The position numbers and the translations under genes were made by a program. The notes under the pieces are model-generated. The model saw only the letters and a program-made list of their open reading frames with translations, was not told the DNA's origin and ran no database searches. Of a stretch of DNA of 64,000 bases, positions 22,575-34,602 are shown one piece after another. The stretch is from Pyropia yezoensis (taxonomy: Eukaryota > Rhodophyta > Bangiophyceae > Bangiales > Bangiaceae): assembly GCA_009829735.1 (NCBI GenBank), contig CM020618.1, positions 4,834,882-4,898,881 on the forward strand, in the 5' to 3' direction. Position 1 is the stretch's first letter. Each line of letters starts with the position of its first letter.

Positions 22575-25349
22575 GGTGGCGGCAGCTGCTGAGTGGATCT
22601 TGGCTTGCGAGCTTGCCGACGTGGTTTTTGCAGCGATCGGGTACCTCGGTTGCCACGGTCCCAGCTGTTGTGTCGTGCCATTTTCCATGCTCTCGACCAC
22701 CTCGCGTGGTGCGTGAGCTGTGACGGCTGTTGAGCCAGCCGCTACACCCTCCCCCGGTCTTTACCAACCGTTTCCCTTGCCAACGCCGCGTCGTCTTCTC
22801 CCGCGTGCTTGGCTGTGGCTGACCCGGTGCCGCCCGGTGCCGTGCCCCCTGGGCACCTGAATTTTTTTTGAGGACGCCCCCGTCGTCGGCTGGCTTCCGA
22901 ACCTTGTGCCCTCTCTGGCGGCCCACGGTGCGTATCACTGTGGCGCCGCCCCGCGCGCCGTGCGTGTGATGTGGGTTTGGGTGTGGTGGCGACCACTTCC
23001 TTTTCCTCCCGCCGCCAACCCCTCCGTTTCTCTTTCTGTTGTTTTTCGCACGGTCAGCGCGGTGGATGTAGTCGCGGTTCCTCCTCCCCCCCCCGGCCTC
23101 TTATTGCGCCGTGTGTGTACTCGTAGGTGTATAGTAGGTAGCTGCTGTGGTTTTCCTCGCTCATCGTCGTGGTGCCCCGCGGGGGCGCTCCCCGCCGCGC
23201 TGCCGCCGCCACCGCTACTATCTACCGCCGGGCTAGAGTGTCCCAGGGCCCGGCGACGCCGGCAGTAAGCCGCCTGGGGGTGACCCCCCCCCTCCGCCAC
23301 CGCGGCGAGCAGCCGTAGTGTCCCTCGCGGCACCGCTGGGCGGCGGCCGCCCACCGTCACCCCCCGCCCCTGCCGGCAGTGCGTCTGCGCGTGGGGCGAC
23401 CGACGCGCGCGGGCTCGCGTGCCCCCGTCGACGCCGTGCGTCAGGGAGAGACGTGCGGCAGGGGGAGACGCCCACCGGCAGATCGCCCTCGCGGCCGAGT
23501 CTCCCCCGCGGGGACGCCGATTGGTGGGGGGGTCCTCCCCCCACCGCCTGGCGGCGGAGGCGTTGGGGCGACTGGCAGCGGCCACTGCGGCAGTAACGTG
23601 GGTACGAAGGGGGGGGGGGGGGGCAGGGCGGGGAGGGAGCGCGTGCCCACAGCATGGGATCGCGTGACAGTGCGCGCTGGGGCGCTGGGGGGGGGTGGGG
23701 TGGGTGGGGGGTCGGCACATCCGCGCCGCCCACAGCCGGCAGCGAATGGCGTGATGTTCCTTCCGTCTATGGTGGTTGCGTCGCCGGCGGGGTGGGGGGG
23801 GGAGCTGTCGTCGCCGCTGCCGCCGCCGCTGCTGCTGCCGCTGCAGTCATTGCTGCCGCTGCTGTCGCTACGTTCGTCCTTGTCGCTGCTGTCGCTACGT
23901 CTGTCCCTGTCGCTGCTGCCGACGCGGCCGTGTCATGGGCAAGTGGGCTGTGTCAATAGTGTGCTGTCCCCCCTCCCTGCTCTGGCAGCGTGCAGCGGGC
24001 GATGGGTGCCGGTCGGGACACACAAGAAGGGAAGGAAGCCTTGGTACTGGTAAAGTGGCGCCCGCGCCACCCCGCATCCCCCACACCCCGTCCTGCGGCT
24101 GCGACGGTGTGCCACGCCGTGCCCCGTCGCTCCCCCTACGCCCCCTGCTCCCCCATTCCGCCCCCTCCCCACCCCGTTCACCACCGCACCACCCGGCTGC
24201 GGGCGACGGCGGCGCTTGCCAATCAGCCGGGACCGCCGTCGCCATTACCCGCAGCTCCGCCCGCCTGGAGGCGGGCGGCAGGCCTGCCTGCTCGCCAACG
24301 GATCTTCGTTGCCACCAGCCCGCCCCCCCCACCGCGAGACTGGCATCGCGTCTAGGTAGACGCGTAGAGGGGGGGGGGGACGTGTCCGCGAGCGTGTGGG
24401 CCGCCCTTCCCCGCTTTTCCCGGCCTTCCCCACCATCCTTGCCGCCAGCCGACCGCCCTGCGGCGTGCGCAGCAGCCATCCAAAGAGTAGAGGGTGGGGG
24501 GGTTGGGCAAGGGGCGGCGATGCGGGGCGGGGGCGGGGGGTGGGGAGGGCGAAGAGGGGGGAGGGGGCGAAAGGTTATGGGAGCGGGCGGGGGTTGGGAG
24601 GTAGGGTCCGGGGGTGGGGGGGAAGGAGACACGGCGCCAACGGCCGCGCCGTCGACGGGGCGGCGTGGCGTGGGCGGCGCGGCGCGGCGTGTGGCGGCCC
24701 CCTCCGCGCCGCCCCCCCCCCGCTGCGGCTGGCCCGTTTGCGATCCGCGGCGGCCGCGCCGGGGCGCGCCCCGTCGGCATTCTCGCCCCGTCGGCGGCGG
24801 CGACGCCACGCCACGCGACGCGCTGTTGACCGTCAGCGCTGCTGCCGCCGCGTGGGTGGTGGGGGTGTGGGGGGGGGGTGGGGGGGTGGAGGGGCGGGGG
24901 GGGGGGAGCGGGTGCCAAAGGTGGGCGGAGGTGGGAGGGAGAGGGGGGGGGGGGGGGGCGGGGTAGCGGCGGTGCTGCCGGGGACGGCTGCTGCTGTATG
25001 GACCCCGCCGCCGCACGGCCGGCAGGAGCGGGTGCCGGCGGGAGCGCCGGTGGCCACCACCGACGGCGGCCGACGGGGCGGTGGGGAGGCGGCCGGCGGC
25101 TGGCAGGGGGGCAGGGGAGAAGGCTCCCCCGGGGTGGAGGGCGTGTATAAAGGCATGTCCCGCCGCAGGCAAGGGGGGGTCGGCGGCCACAGCGAGGGTA
25201 CCTCACTCCCGCGCACCGCCCCCCCCCCCAGCCCCCCTCTCTCCTCCACCGCGGCTGCCGCGCCAGCCGCTGCGTCACAGTGCCGAGGGCGGATTCCGCT
25301 CCCCCTTCCCACTCCCCCTCTGTTGCCGTCCACAGTCCAAGGGGTCACC
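22575..25349. other. No supportable gene; low-complexity GC-rich spacer
   Basis: Holds the 3' flank of the adenylate-kinase-like gene, then GC-rich sequence with many G/C homopolymers. A 27-bp tandem pair (GCTGCTGTCGCTACG units) lies at about 23856-23910. Long overlapping open frames on both strands are Ala/Gly/Pro/Arg noise. The right end contains a TATA box for the next gene. Confidence 0.4.
25146..25151 (+). promoter_or_regulatory. TATA box (TATAAA) upstream of the small secreted-like gene
   Basis: TATAAA in a GC-rich setting, about 200 bases before the ATG at 25350. The same site occurs in the duplicate copy (34399-34404). Confidence 0.5.
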
Positions 25350-26114
25350 ATGGCGCGGGCGGGTCGGCTGAGCGGCGTCGTCGCGGCAGTGGCGGTGGTG
25401 GTCGCGGCGGCTGCCGTAGGCGCCGCGGTCGCAACGTCGGCCGCGGCCGCCGCGGTCGCCGGCGCCAAGGCACCGGGGGGGGCGGGGAGCTATGCCAAGC
25501 AGGTATGGCAGGGGGGGAATGTCGCGGGGCGTGTCGGCGGCGGACAAGCCCTCTGCGGACGAAGAGGGGAGAGGGGAAAGGGGAAGCAGATAGAGTCAGG
25601 GGTCGGCGGGGGAGGGGGCGCGGCGGCCGTGGACGACGCGGTGCCCACGAGGCCCCGCTAACGCAGTTCCCACCCTCATTTAGCTTTGAGGTACTATTTC
25701 GCTGTGGGTGTCCTCCCCGGGTCGTCGTCCCCCCCCTTGCTCCTCCGCCCCTTTGGTTCCTGTCTCCCCCTGGCGCTGTCCCTACTGTACTACCCCACCC
25801 ACCAACCCCCGACCACTCCCCCTCCCCCCCCCCCCCCCCAGACGGCGGCGCTGCTGCTGCCGGCCATCAACGCCGCGCGGTCCGCACAGGGCGACACGCC
25901 CGCCGCGGGTTACCTCCACGACATCACCCGCGGCGGCTTTCACGACGCCCTGCCCCCCGCCGTGGCGGCGCTGCGCCGCCTGGTGGCCGGCCACGCGGCG
26001 GCCATGGCCGCCGCCGGCGCGGCGGCGCCGCCCGCCGCCGCCAGTGGCGGCCGGCACCGTTGCCACCGGCTGCGGGTGACGGTCAGCTCTTTCCCGCTGA
26101 CCGGCCACAGCTGA
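25350..26114 (+). CDS. Small secreted-like Ala-rich protein, two exons, function unknown
   Basis: Exons 25350-25502 and 25842-26114 (donor GTATGG, acceptor after a long C tract ending CAG at 25841) join in phase 0 to give 141 residues. The first 45 residues are a short basic start and a long Ala/Val hydrophobic run, as in a signal peptide. The mature part has a helical segment near residues 52-68 and a TRGGFHDALPPAVAALRRL stretch. No family recognised. The last 175 bases overlap the end of the CHRD gene on the other strand, so at least one of the two C-termini may be misjudged. The same structure is preserved base for base in the duplicate (34603-35365). Confidence 0.5.
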
Positions 26115-26395
26115 GTGCGGATCTCTCCTTCGGTCATCCCCCGCGTGTGGACGTTGAGGTACAGACGGCCATCCGCCGCCCTGATCAGGCCCTCGGGCGT
26201 CAGATCCACGGTCACATTCCCGTGCCCCGCCGTGCCGCCCTGTGTCAGGGTGGTGAGGGGGAAGAGGTCTACAACAATGGCCGGGTTGTTCATCCCCGCA
26301 GAGGCCGAGTGCACGTGGATGCCCTCGACGGAATCCACGGGCGTGGCCAGCCGCGCAAACGACCACCGAAGATGGAGGGTGCGCCCCCACACCAT
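25940..26395 (-). CDS. CHRD-domain protein (probably the 3' exon of a longer gene)
   Basis: 151 residues from ATG 26395. The CHRD signature is clear: GIHVHSASAGMNNPAIVVDL near 24-43, then GRLYLNVHTRGMTEGEIRTQL near 77-97, with the conserved HxH, the Y-N-H-T strand and the GEIR motif. CHRD domains are beta-rich extracellular modules found in chordin and in many algal and bacterial secreted proteins; no enzymatic activity is assured. The start of the domain is missing unless an upstream exon joins here: an AG at 26406-26405 would allow in-frame entry, and a candidate coding block lies at 26619-27160. The tail after the domain is Ala/Arg-rich and antisense to the small secreted-like gene. Confidence 0.65.
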   Translation of the reverse strand: MVWGRTLHLRWSFARLATPVDSVEGIHVHSASAGMNNPAIVVDLFPLTTLTQGGTAGHGNVTVDLTPEGLIRAADGRLYLNVHTRGMTEGEIRTQLWPVSGKELTVTRSRWQRCRPPLAAAGGAAAPAAAMAAAWPATRRRSAATAGGRAS

Positions 26396-26618
26396 CCCCA
26401 CCGCCTAGCTGTGCGGCGTAGTACCTACGCATCGAAAACAAAAAATACATTGCTGGGCTCAAGGGGGCACAACAGGGGCAACGGCGCCGCACGGGCGCTG
26501 CCGCTGCCTCCAAGGGGGCCAGCCCGTCCCCTTCCCCCCCCCCCCCTCCCCCCCCACCCCACCCGCCCGCTGAAGGGCCGATCGCGCGCCTCCCGGCGGC
26601 GGCCGGGAGCGGCACCCG

Positions 26619-27160
26619 TCAATGGCGACCGATGCCCGCCGGGATGGGCACCCGCACGACGCTGAGGCCGTCGGTCTCATGCGTCGTCGGCGGCCACGTG
26701 CCCGCAAAAGCTGCGCGCTGCGGCGGCGGCGGTGGGCGGGGCGGCGGCGGGAGCCACCTGCTCAGCAGGCGGGCGCGGATGCGGTCGCGCCGCCTCTCGC
26801 CCGTACCACCCCCCCGCCCCTCCTGCACCGGGCGCAGCAGCACCAGCCGGGGGTGCACGGTGGCGGTGAGCGACAGCGCCGCGGCAGCCGTTCGTGACCG
26901 CCGCGCCACCGCCGCGACGGCGCCGGGGAGGCACCCCCCCAGCCCTTCGGGGGGAACAGGCGCCACTTCACCGCCCCCACGGGGCCCCGCAGGGTGCCCG
27001 AGCGGCCTTCCAGGCCGGTGGGGAGCCCCCGCTCCGTTGCCGTCGCGTCGCCCAGCTCCCACTTCGACCCGTCGGCCCAGGTGGTGAGGCGCATTTCGAG
27101 GGTGGCGCCGCAGGGAGGCACCACCGCTTGGTGCCACGCCCAGGCGGCCTTGGCAACGGG
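26619..27160 (-). CDS. Unrecognised coding block, possibly a 5' exon of the CHRD gene
   Basis: In the duplicate (35870-36411) this block reads as one frame. It begins near VAKAAWAWHQAVVPP, passes a WADGSKWELGDAT strand-like segment and ends PIPAGIGRH then a stop. Here one G is missing in a G run near 26948, which shifts the frame. The sequence looks protein-like, but I find no in-frame ATG at its start, so it is probably an internal exon. Splicing it to the CHRD exon, with loss of the stop at 26619-26621, is possible but unproven. An N-terminal exon starting near 27641 (MGTPSS, hydrophobic stretch) is also conceivable. Confidence 0.33.
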
Positions 27161-27435
27161 CGGGGGTGAGGCGGGGGCGCCGCCCACCCCCCCCCCTCTC
27201 CCCACCGCCACCGCCACACCCGTCGCTGCCGCCGCTGCCGCGCCCCCTCCCCCCCCCCCGCTCCCTCTGGTCGTCACGGGATTGTGGGTTGGGGAGGGTG
27301 GTAGGGGAATGGAGGAGTGGGCGGGCGGGGGGTGGGGGCGGGGGAGGGGGGGGCAGCAGCCCTCTCTGACCCGCCTTTTGGGGTAGGAGTTTGGCGGCGT
27401 TTGGCGGCGGCGGGGGTGGGGGTGGATAGGGTGGG

Positions 27436-27580
27436 CCAATACCGCGCCTCGCGGGCGCTCCCATTGGGCAGGGCAGCGCGCTGCCCTGCCCAATACCGCG
27501 CCTCGCGGGCGCTCCCATTGGGCAGGGCAGCGCGCTGCCCTGCCCAATACCGCGCCCCGCGGGCGCTCCCATTCGCGGCT
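27436..27580. repeat. 54-bp minisatellite, about 2.7 copies, containing perfect 32-bp palindromes
   Basis: Units start at 27436, 27490 and 27544. Each junction carries a perfect 32-bp palindrome (27463-27494 and 27517-27548), centred on GGCAGCGCGCTGCC. The 54-base period keeps frame (18 residues), and on the minus strand one frame repeats NGSA..ARYW. Repeated at 36687-36831 in the duplicate. Confidence 0.9.
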
Positions 27581-27660
27581 GCAGCCGCGGCGGTGGCAGC
27601 CAGCAGGAAGGACGACGACGGTCGGCGGGAGGACGGGGTGCCCATATTGTCGACAAGCGC

Positions 27661-28437
27661 GAATAACACAAGGCAGGGGTTTAGCCCGGGGAAGGGGAGG
27701 GCGTAGGAGAAACACAAAACCACTACAGCGATCAAAGCGGGAAAGAGGGTACGCCAAGCAGATGTAGCAGGGGAGCAGACTAGGGAGTAGGTACGCCCAA
27801 CACTTTCCTCCCCACCCATAATGCCAAGACCGACCACCTCCGCCGACCCCTTCTTATCCAACATCAATCGGCGGCCGCGGCCGTCGCGCTGCGACCGCCG
27901 CGGCCACGCCACAGGTGGCATCGGTGCGCGAGCCGCGACGGCAGCCCCCGCCGTCCCGCCGTAGAGCCTCCGACACGTCGGACCGGGGCGGGGAACGAGG
28001 GTGGGGCGGAGACACCCCCTTCTTCCCCCATTACCGTGCGATGCCCGCTGCGCACGAGCCGCGAGCAGCGTCAGGGGGGCAGGCGGGGCGGCGGCGCTGC
28101 CGCGACTGGGGCCCGCCGCAGCCGTGACCGCCACCGCCAGTGCGACTGGGGAATGCCACGGGCAAGACGTCGAGCCACGCCGTCCAAAGGAGAGGAGGGA
28201 AGGGGGGGGGAGCAGATGGGCCGCGGTGGCGCGGCTCACGTACATACGCTGGGGCGGGATGGGTGACGTACAGAGGGCGGGAGGGGGGAGGGGTGAGAAA
28301 AAAAAATGGAACGCCCCTCTGCGGAGAGATGACCATCCAGTGGCGGGCGTGTCGCGGAGCGGGTTTTCCTCGGCGCCGCTAAAGGTGCCCAGCAGGAGGG
28401 TCCACGGGGGGGGGCCGATAGGGGCTCCACCAGGGGG
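27661..28437. other. No gene recognised
   Basis: Mixed-GC DNA between the minisatellite region and the transposon end. Open frames on the minus strand run on into the N gap and are not credible. Confidence 0.35.
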
Positions 28438-28742
28438 CCCTACAAAAAAAAAAGCGTCCCAAAATCTAGGTTTCTGAGACGTCCCGGAAACCTGGATATC
28501 GAGGTCTGGAGAACCGGGATATCGGGGTTCTGGAAACCTCGATATCCAGTTCCTGGGAACCTCGACATCGAGGCTGAAGCGCCCTACAGGATGCCACAGC
28601 CCTAAGGAACAGAACCGGAAGAAAACCGGGATTTCTGTCATAGCCAATGAAGCGCTCGGAGGGAAGAGAACCGGAGAAAACCGGGATCGGCTGGACTTTG
28701 GTTGGCTCACAATCGCCCATGAAGGAGCCGACATACATAATA
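28438..28742. repeat. Left end of CACTA-like element I, cut by the contig end (duplicate of 37692-37997)
   Basis: Starts with CCCTACAAAAAAA, then ATCTAGGTTT and repeated CCGGGAT motifs, as in the second copy at 37692-37997. The contig breaks off here. Confidence 0.7.
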
Positions 28743-29242
28743 NNNNNNNNNNNNNNNNNNNNNNNNNNNNNNNNNNNNNNNNNNNNNNNNNNNNNNNNNN
28801 NNNNNNNNNNNNNNNNNNNNNNNNNNNNNNNNNNNNNNNNNNNNNNNNNNNNNNNNNNNNNNNNNNNNNNNNNNNNNNNNNNNNNNNNNNNNNNNNNNNN
28901 NNNNNNNNNNNNNNNNNNNNNNNNNNNNNNNNNNNNNNNNNNNNNNNNNNNNNNNNNNNNNNNNNNNNNNNNNNNNNNNNNNNNNNNNNNNNNNNNNNNN
29001 NNNNNNNNNNNNNNNNNNNNNNNNNNNNNNNNNNNNNNNNNNNNNNNNNNNNNNNNNNNNNNNNNNNNNNNNNNNNNNNNNNNNNNNNNNNNNNNNNNNN
29101 NNNNNNNNNNNNNNNNNNNNNNNNNNNNNNNNNNNNNNNNNNNNNNNNNNNNNNNNNNNNNNNNNNNNNNNNNNNNNNNNNNNNNNNNNNNNNNNNNNNN
29201 NNNNNNNNNNNNNNNNNNNNNNNNNNNNNNNNNNNNNNNNNN
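28743..29242. other. Assembly gap of exactly 500 N
   Basis: A round-number gap flanked by repeated sequence. It marks a scaffold join, not a measured distance. Confidence 0.98.
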
Positions 29243-29731
29243 TCTGCGGCGCTTTCCGTGGAACGGCCCGCGCTGAGGCTGGGTTGGTGGTCTGGCCGTG
29301 CCTGGACGGTCCCGTCCGCCCAGGCGGTGGGCAGCGGTACCTGCCAGTCGGTTTGTGGCTTGGCACTGGCGCGACGTCGGCAGCTCATCCGTGTCGTGCG
29401 CGCGCAACGACGCCGCGCGCGCAGCGGGGTCTGGGGGTCGCGCTCGGCGAGCCCTACTGACGAGTAGTGCGTCTCGGTTGTCGTCATCCCCTCGGTTTGT
29501 GTTCGCGTCTGTATCTCGCTGGCCGGTGGCATTTGATACCCTGGTTGGCGTCGTGTTACGCTCGGACTGCGCGTCTTTGCTGTGTACCAATCGTATTGTC
29601 CACCCCATTGTGCAACTGCTGTGCGTGGCTGCGGTGCTGTTGCTCTGGGGTCTTGCCCGCTCTCCCACTGTCGGTGTGACGGCGTGCTTCACACCCTGCT
29701 TCTGACTGATCAGTCGACGAGCTCGGCGACC

Positions 29732-31846
29732 ATGGCGTCGGTATCATTATCGCGCGCTGCCATGCGGCAAGGTCGAGAACTGGCCGCTAATGCTGCCTCG
29801 GCGGCGGTGGGCCCCACCCTGCAGCAGCGCGGTGTTAACCGGGTCACTGCCACATGGGCGTCAGCGGGAACCCACTCTGGGGCTTTGCGGCGCGTGCCAG
29901 CGGCGCCAACTTCGTCATCTGCCGACTCACCCTTATCCTTTGCTGCTGCCGCTGCACCTCGAGTCATCCCATGGCCCGCCAGTCCGGGGATGGATGTGAT
30001 CAAGATGGCGTGCGAGGCCCGCGCTGCGGGGCACGCTGCCGCGGCTGCACCGGGGCATCTGCGCCCGGCCTTGCGTCGCGTCCACCATTAGCGCCCGGGG
30101 CCTCCTCGCCTGCGCAATGGTCTCGCGCGCGCTCGCAGTTGGCGGCGGCATCTCTTGGTCACGGCAACGACGTGAGGGTGCCGTCTGCCGCGGCTGCGTC
30201 GGCGTCTCAGTCAGTGGCAGCGGTGGCTGTCCCCAGGTCGCACCGGTCTGGGGGCGTCGTGTCCATCAGGGCGCCGACGGCCCCGCCGACAGTCGACGAG
30301 CGGGCGGACTCGCACACGCCGCTGGCCAGCAGGAGCTACTCTCTGCGCGGGCGGAAGTGGTGTTCCAGTCAGTGTGGTCGCGCATGGAAGCCGAGGGATG
30401 CGTCATGTCCTTCCCGACTGAGGTTGTTTGGCTCAATGGCGCCCCAGGATCAGGCAAGGTACGTTGTTGCGGATGTTTGGGTGCGTTATTGTGTTGGGTG
30501 GTGGTGTCTACGGTTGTTGTGTTTTGGCGGTCCTTGTCAATAAGTGTGGACGCGCCCGACTAGGACCTGACGGTTACTGACTGACTTGATGTCGGTGCTG
30601 TCTGTCTCTTTTCTGACTGCCACATTCTCCTGGCCTTCGCGTGTGTTCCTGCACGGGCAGGGCACGAATACCGAGTTCATCCTGAGGGCTCGCGGCATCA
30701 AAGCCGCTCCCATTGTCATGTCGGACCTGTTGCGGAAGGAAGCCGAAGGAAGTGCCGCGTCGGGTCTCGCTAGCGCCATGAGCAGCGGAGACATGATTGC
30801 CGACGATGTGGCGGTGGAAAAGCTATTTCGCGCGCTTCTGGCACCGTCGGCAGCAGCGGGTGTGCTCGTGGACGGCTTCCCGCGTACGCCGCTGCAAGTC
30901 GAGTGCCTGACGCTGCTTGCAGACAAGATGCGGGAGCTCCACGCCGAGCACTATTGCTCATCCTCCCCCAACACGGTGGCGCCTGACTTTTCGGAAGCGG
31001 TAGCTGTATCTACAGCCGCTTCACCGGGCGGGGACGTCCCCTCCGCGCGTCCTCTTTCCGCCTCCCGCTTTCTTGTGGCCATTCTGTATGTGTCGGAAGC
31101 CGAGTCCATTTCCCGCCAGTTGAACCGCGGTCGCGAGGCGGCGGCTCACAACGCGAAGGTCCGCGACACCGGTGTCGGCGAGTTGGTGGAGGAGCGGCCA
31201 CCGACGCGGACGCGGAGCTCGTGTCTCGCCGATACGGCATCTTTGTGCGGCACCGCAACACCCTGCTCGGTCTTGCGGACCGGTTCCCCTGCACGATCAT
31301 AGACGCCAGTGACAGCGTGGCGGATGTACAGCGGCGTCTGGTCCTCGAGTTTGCGACGCAGGAGCTGTCGGCTCGCACCTACACCCGCTGTCGCATCCAT
31401 CCCCGCGCCACCCGGGTGAGGGAACGTGCGCGGCCTGAACTAGTTGCCCGTCTGGACGAGTGGGAACGTACCCAGCGGCCGCTCTTTGCCTCGGCCGTGC
31501 GGATGATTAGCGAGCAGTTTATCCGGCTTGTCGGCGCGCCGCTTTTGCAGGAGTTGCGGTGGTCAAGGTGAGCCCTACGTCCGAAGGGTGGAAGGAGCTC
31601 CAACAGCCACTGTGTGTGGACCTGGTGGTGGATATCCTGAGCGAGCGCGGCTACTCGGTGCGGCACGATGTGGTGAGCCAGCAGGTGCCGACGCGTGTGG
31701 ACCTGGAGACAGGACTGATTGAGTGCACGACGATGGACACCCACCGGTTCGTGGTGCAGTTCCCGTGCGCGCAGCTTAACCGCTCTGAGTCCCTCAAAGC
31801 GCTGCTGGGGCGTGAGGAGGAGGTGGACCGGGACTATGACCTCTGA
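29732..31846 (+). pseudogene. Duplicate of the adenylate-kinase-like gene with several frameshifts (likely assembly artefact)
   Basis: Same start, P-loop-splitting intron (30459-30660) and stop as the copy at 20459. Small indels break the frame: one base lost near 30052, two gained near 30341, and single-base changes near 31021, 31066, 31198, 31385, 31402 and 31524. Because nearly all differences are indels, I read this as lower-quality contig sequence, not a decayed paralogue. Confidence 0.75.
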
Positions 31847-34602
31847 GGTGGCGGCAGCTGCTGAGTGGAATCTTGGCTTGCGAGCTTGCCGACGTGGTTT
31901 TTGCAGCGATCGGGTACCTCGGTTGCCACGGTCCCAGCTGTTGTGTCGTGCCATTTTCCATGCTCTCGACCACCTCGCGTGGTGCGTGAGCTGTGACGGC
32001 TGTTGAGCCAGCCGCTACACCTCCCCCGGTCTTACCAACCGTTTCCCTTGCCAACGCCGCGTCGTCTTCTCCCGCGTGCTTGGCTGTGGCTGACCCGGTG
32101 CCGCCCGGTGCCGTGCCCCCTGGGCACCTGAATTTTTTTTGAGGACGCCCCCGTCGTCGGCTGGCTTCCGAACCTTGTGCCCTCTCTGGCGGCCCACGGT
32201 GCGTATCACTGTGGCGCCGCCCCGCGCGCCCGTGCGTGTGATGTGGGTTTGGGTGTGGTGGCGACCACTTCCTTTTCCTCCCGCCGCCAACCCCTCCGTT
32301 TCTCCTTTCTGTTGTTTTTCGCACGGTCAGCGCGGTGGATGTAGTCGCGGTTCCTCCTCCCCCCCCGGCCTCTTATTGCGCCGTGTGTGTACTCGTAGGT
32401 GTATAGTAGGTAGCTGCTTGTGGTTTTCCTCGCTCATCGTCGTGGTGCCCCGCGGGGGCGCTCCCCGCCGCGCTGCCGCCGCCACCGCTACTATCTACCG
32501 CCGGGCTAGAGTGTCCCAGGGCCCGGCGACGCCGCAGTAAGCCGCCTGGGGGTGACCCCCCCCCTCCGCCACCGCGGCGAGCAGCCGTAGTGTCCCTCGC
32601 GGCACCGCTGGCGGCGGCCGCCCACCGTCACCCCCCGCCCCTGCCGGCAGTGCGTCTGCGCGTGGGGCGACCGACGCGCGCGGGCTCGCGTGCCCCCGTC
32701 GACGCCGTGCGTCAGGAGAGACGTGCGGCAGGGGGAGACGCCCACCGGCAGATCGCCCTCGCGGCCGAGTCTCCCCCGCGGGACGCCGATTGGTGGGGGG
32801 GTCCTCCCCCCACCGCCTGGCGGCGGAGGCGTTGGGGCGACTGGCAGCGGCCACTGCGGCAGTAACGTGGGTACGAAGGGGGGGGGGGGGGCAGGGCGGG
32901 GAGGGAGCGCGTGCCCACAGCATGGGATCGCGTGACAGTGCGCGCTGGGGCGCTGGGGGGGGGGGGTGGGTGGGGGGTCGGCACATCCGCGCCGCCCACA
33001 GCCGGCAGCGAATGGCGTGATGTCCTTCCGTCTATGGTGGTTGCGTCGCCGGCGGGGTGGGGGGGGGAGCTGTCGTCGCCGCTGCCGCCGCCGCTGCTGC
33101 TGCCGCTGCAGTCATTGCTGCCGCTGCTGTCGCTACGTTCGTCCTTGTCGCTGCTGTCGCTACGTCTGTCCCTGTCGCTGCTGCCGACGCGGCCGTGTCA
33201 TGGGCAAGTGGCTGTGTCAATAGTGTGCTGTCCCCCCTCCCTGCTCTGCAGCGTGCAGCGGGCGATGGGTGCCGGTCGGGACACCACAAGAAGGGAAGGA
33301 AGCCTTGGTACTGGTAAAGTGGCGCCCGCGCCACCCCGCATCCCCCCACACCCCGTCCTGCGGCTGCGACGGTGTGCCACGCCGTGCCCCGTCGCTCCCC
33401 CTACGCCCCCTGCTCCCCCATTCCGCCCCCTCCCCACCCCGTTCACCACCGCACCACCCGGCTGCGGGCGACGGCGGCGCTTGCCAATCAGCCGGGACCG
33501 CCGTCGCCATTACCCGCAGCTCCGCCCGCCTGGAGGCGGGCGGCAGGCCTGCCTGCTCGCCAACGGATCTTCGTTGCCACCAGCCCGCCCCCCCCACCGC
33601 GAGACTGGCATCGCGTCTAGGTAGACGCGTAGAGGGGGGGGGGACGTGTCCGCGAGCGTGTGGGCCGCCCTTCCCCGCTTTTCCCGGCCTTCCCCACCAT
33701 CCTTGCCGCCAGCCGACCGCCCTGCGGCGTGCGCAGCAGCCATCCAAAGAGTAGAGGGTGGGGGGGTTGGGCAAGGGGCGGCGATGCGGGGCGGGGGCGG
33801 GGGTGGGGAGGGCGAAGAGGGGGGAGGGGGCGAAAGGTTATGGGAGCGGGCGGGGTTGGGAGGTAGGGTCCGGGGGTGGGGGGGAAGGAGACACGGCGCC
33901 AACGGCCGCGCCGTCGACGGGGCGGCGTGGCGTGGGCGGCGCGGCGCGGCGTGTGGCGGCCCCTCGCGCCGCCCCCCCCCGCTGCGGCTGGCCCGTTTGC
34001 GATCCGCGGCGGCCGCGCCGGGGCGCGCCCCGTCGGCATTCTCGCCCCGTCGGCGGCGGCGACGCCACGCCACGCGACGCGCTGTTGACCGTCAGCGCTG
34101 CTGCCGCCGCGTGGGTGGTGGGGGTGTGGGGGGGGGTGGGGGGTGGAGGGGCGGGAGGGGGGGAGCGGGTGCCAAACGTGGGCGGATGTGAGAGAGAGAG
34201 AGGGGGGGGGGGGGGCGGGGTAGCGGCGGTGCTGCCGGGACGGCTGCTGCTGTATGGACCCCGCCGCCGCACGGCCGGCAGGAGCGGGTGCCGGCGGGAG
34301 CGCCGGTGGCCACCACCGACGGCGGCCGACGGGGCGGTGGGGAGGCGGCCGGCGGCTGGCAGGGGGGCAGGGGAGAAGGCTCCCCGGGGTGGAGGGCGTG
34401 TATAAAGGCATGTCCCGCCGCAGGCAAGGGGGGTCGGCGGCCACAGCGAGGGTACCTCACTCCCGCGCACCGCCCCCCCCCCAGCCCCCCTCTCTCCTCC
34501 ACCGCGGCTGCCGCGCCAGCCGCTGCGTCACAGTGCCGAGGGCGGATTCCGCTCCCCCTTCCCACTCCCCCTCTGTTGCCGTCCACAGTCCAAGGGGTCA
34601 CC

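Larger units (their letters stand above)
19971..28742. repeat. First copy of an 8.8-kb block repeated at 29243-37997 (probable contig overlap)
   Basis: The block ends at the first N and is repeated almost exactly on the other side of the 500-N gap. The two copies (8772 and 8755 bases) differ mainly by 1-2 base indels, many in homopolymers. This copy has the better reading frame for the adenylate-kinase-like and CHRD genes. Confidence 0.9.

Noticed and set aside
22900-25340. Several 200-430 codon frames on both strands
   Set aside because: Gly/Ala/Pro/Arg noise that shifts between the two contig copies because of homopolymer indels.
27274-29692. Long minus-strand frames running through the N gap
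   Set aside because: They exist only because N does not encode a stop; the two sides are unrelated sequence.
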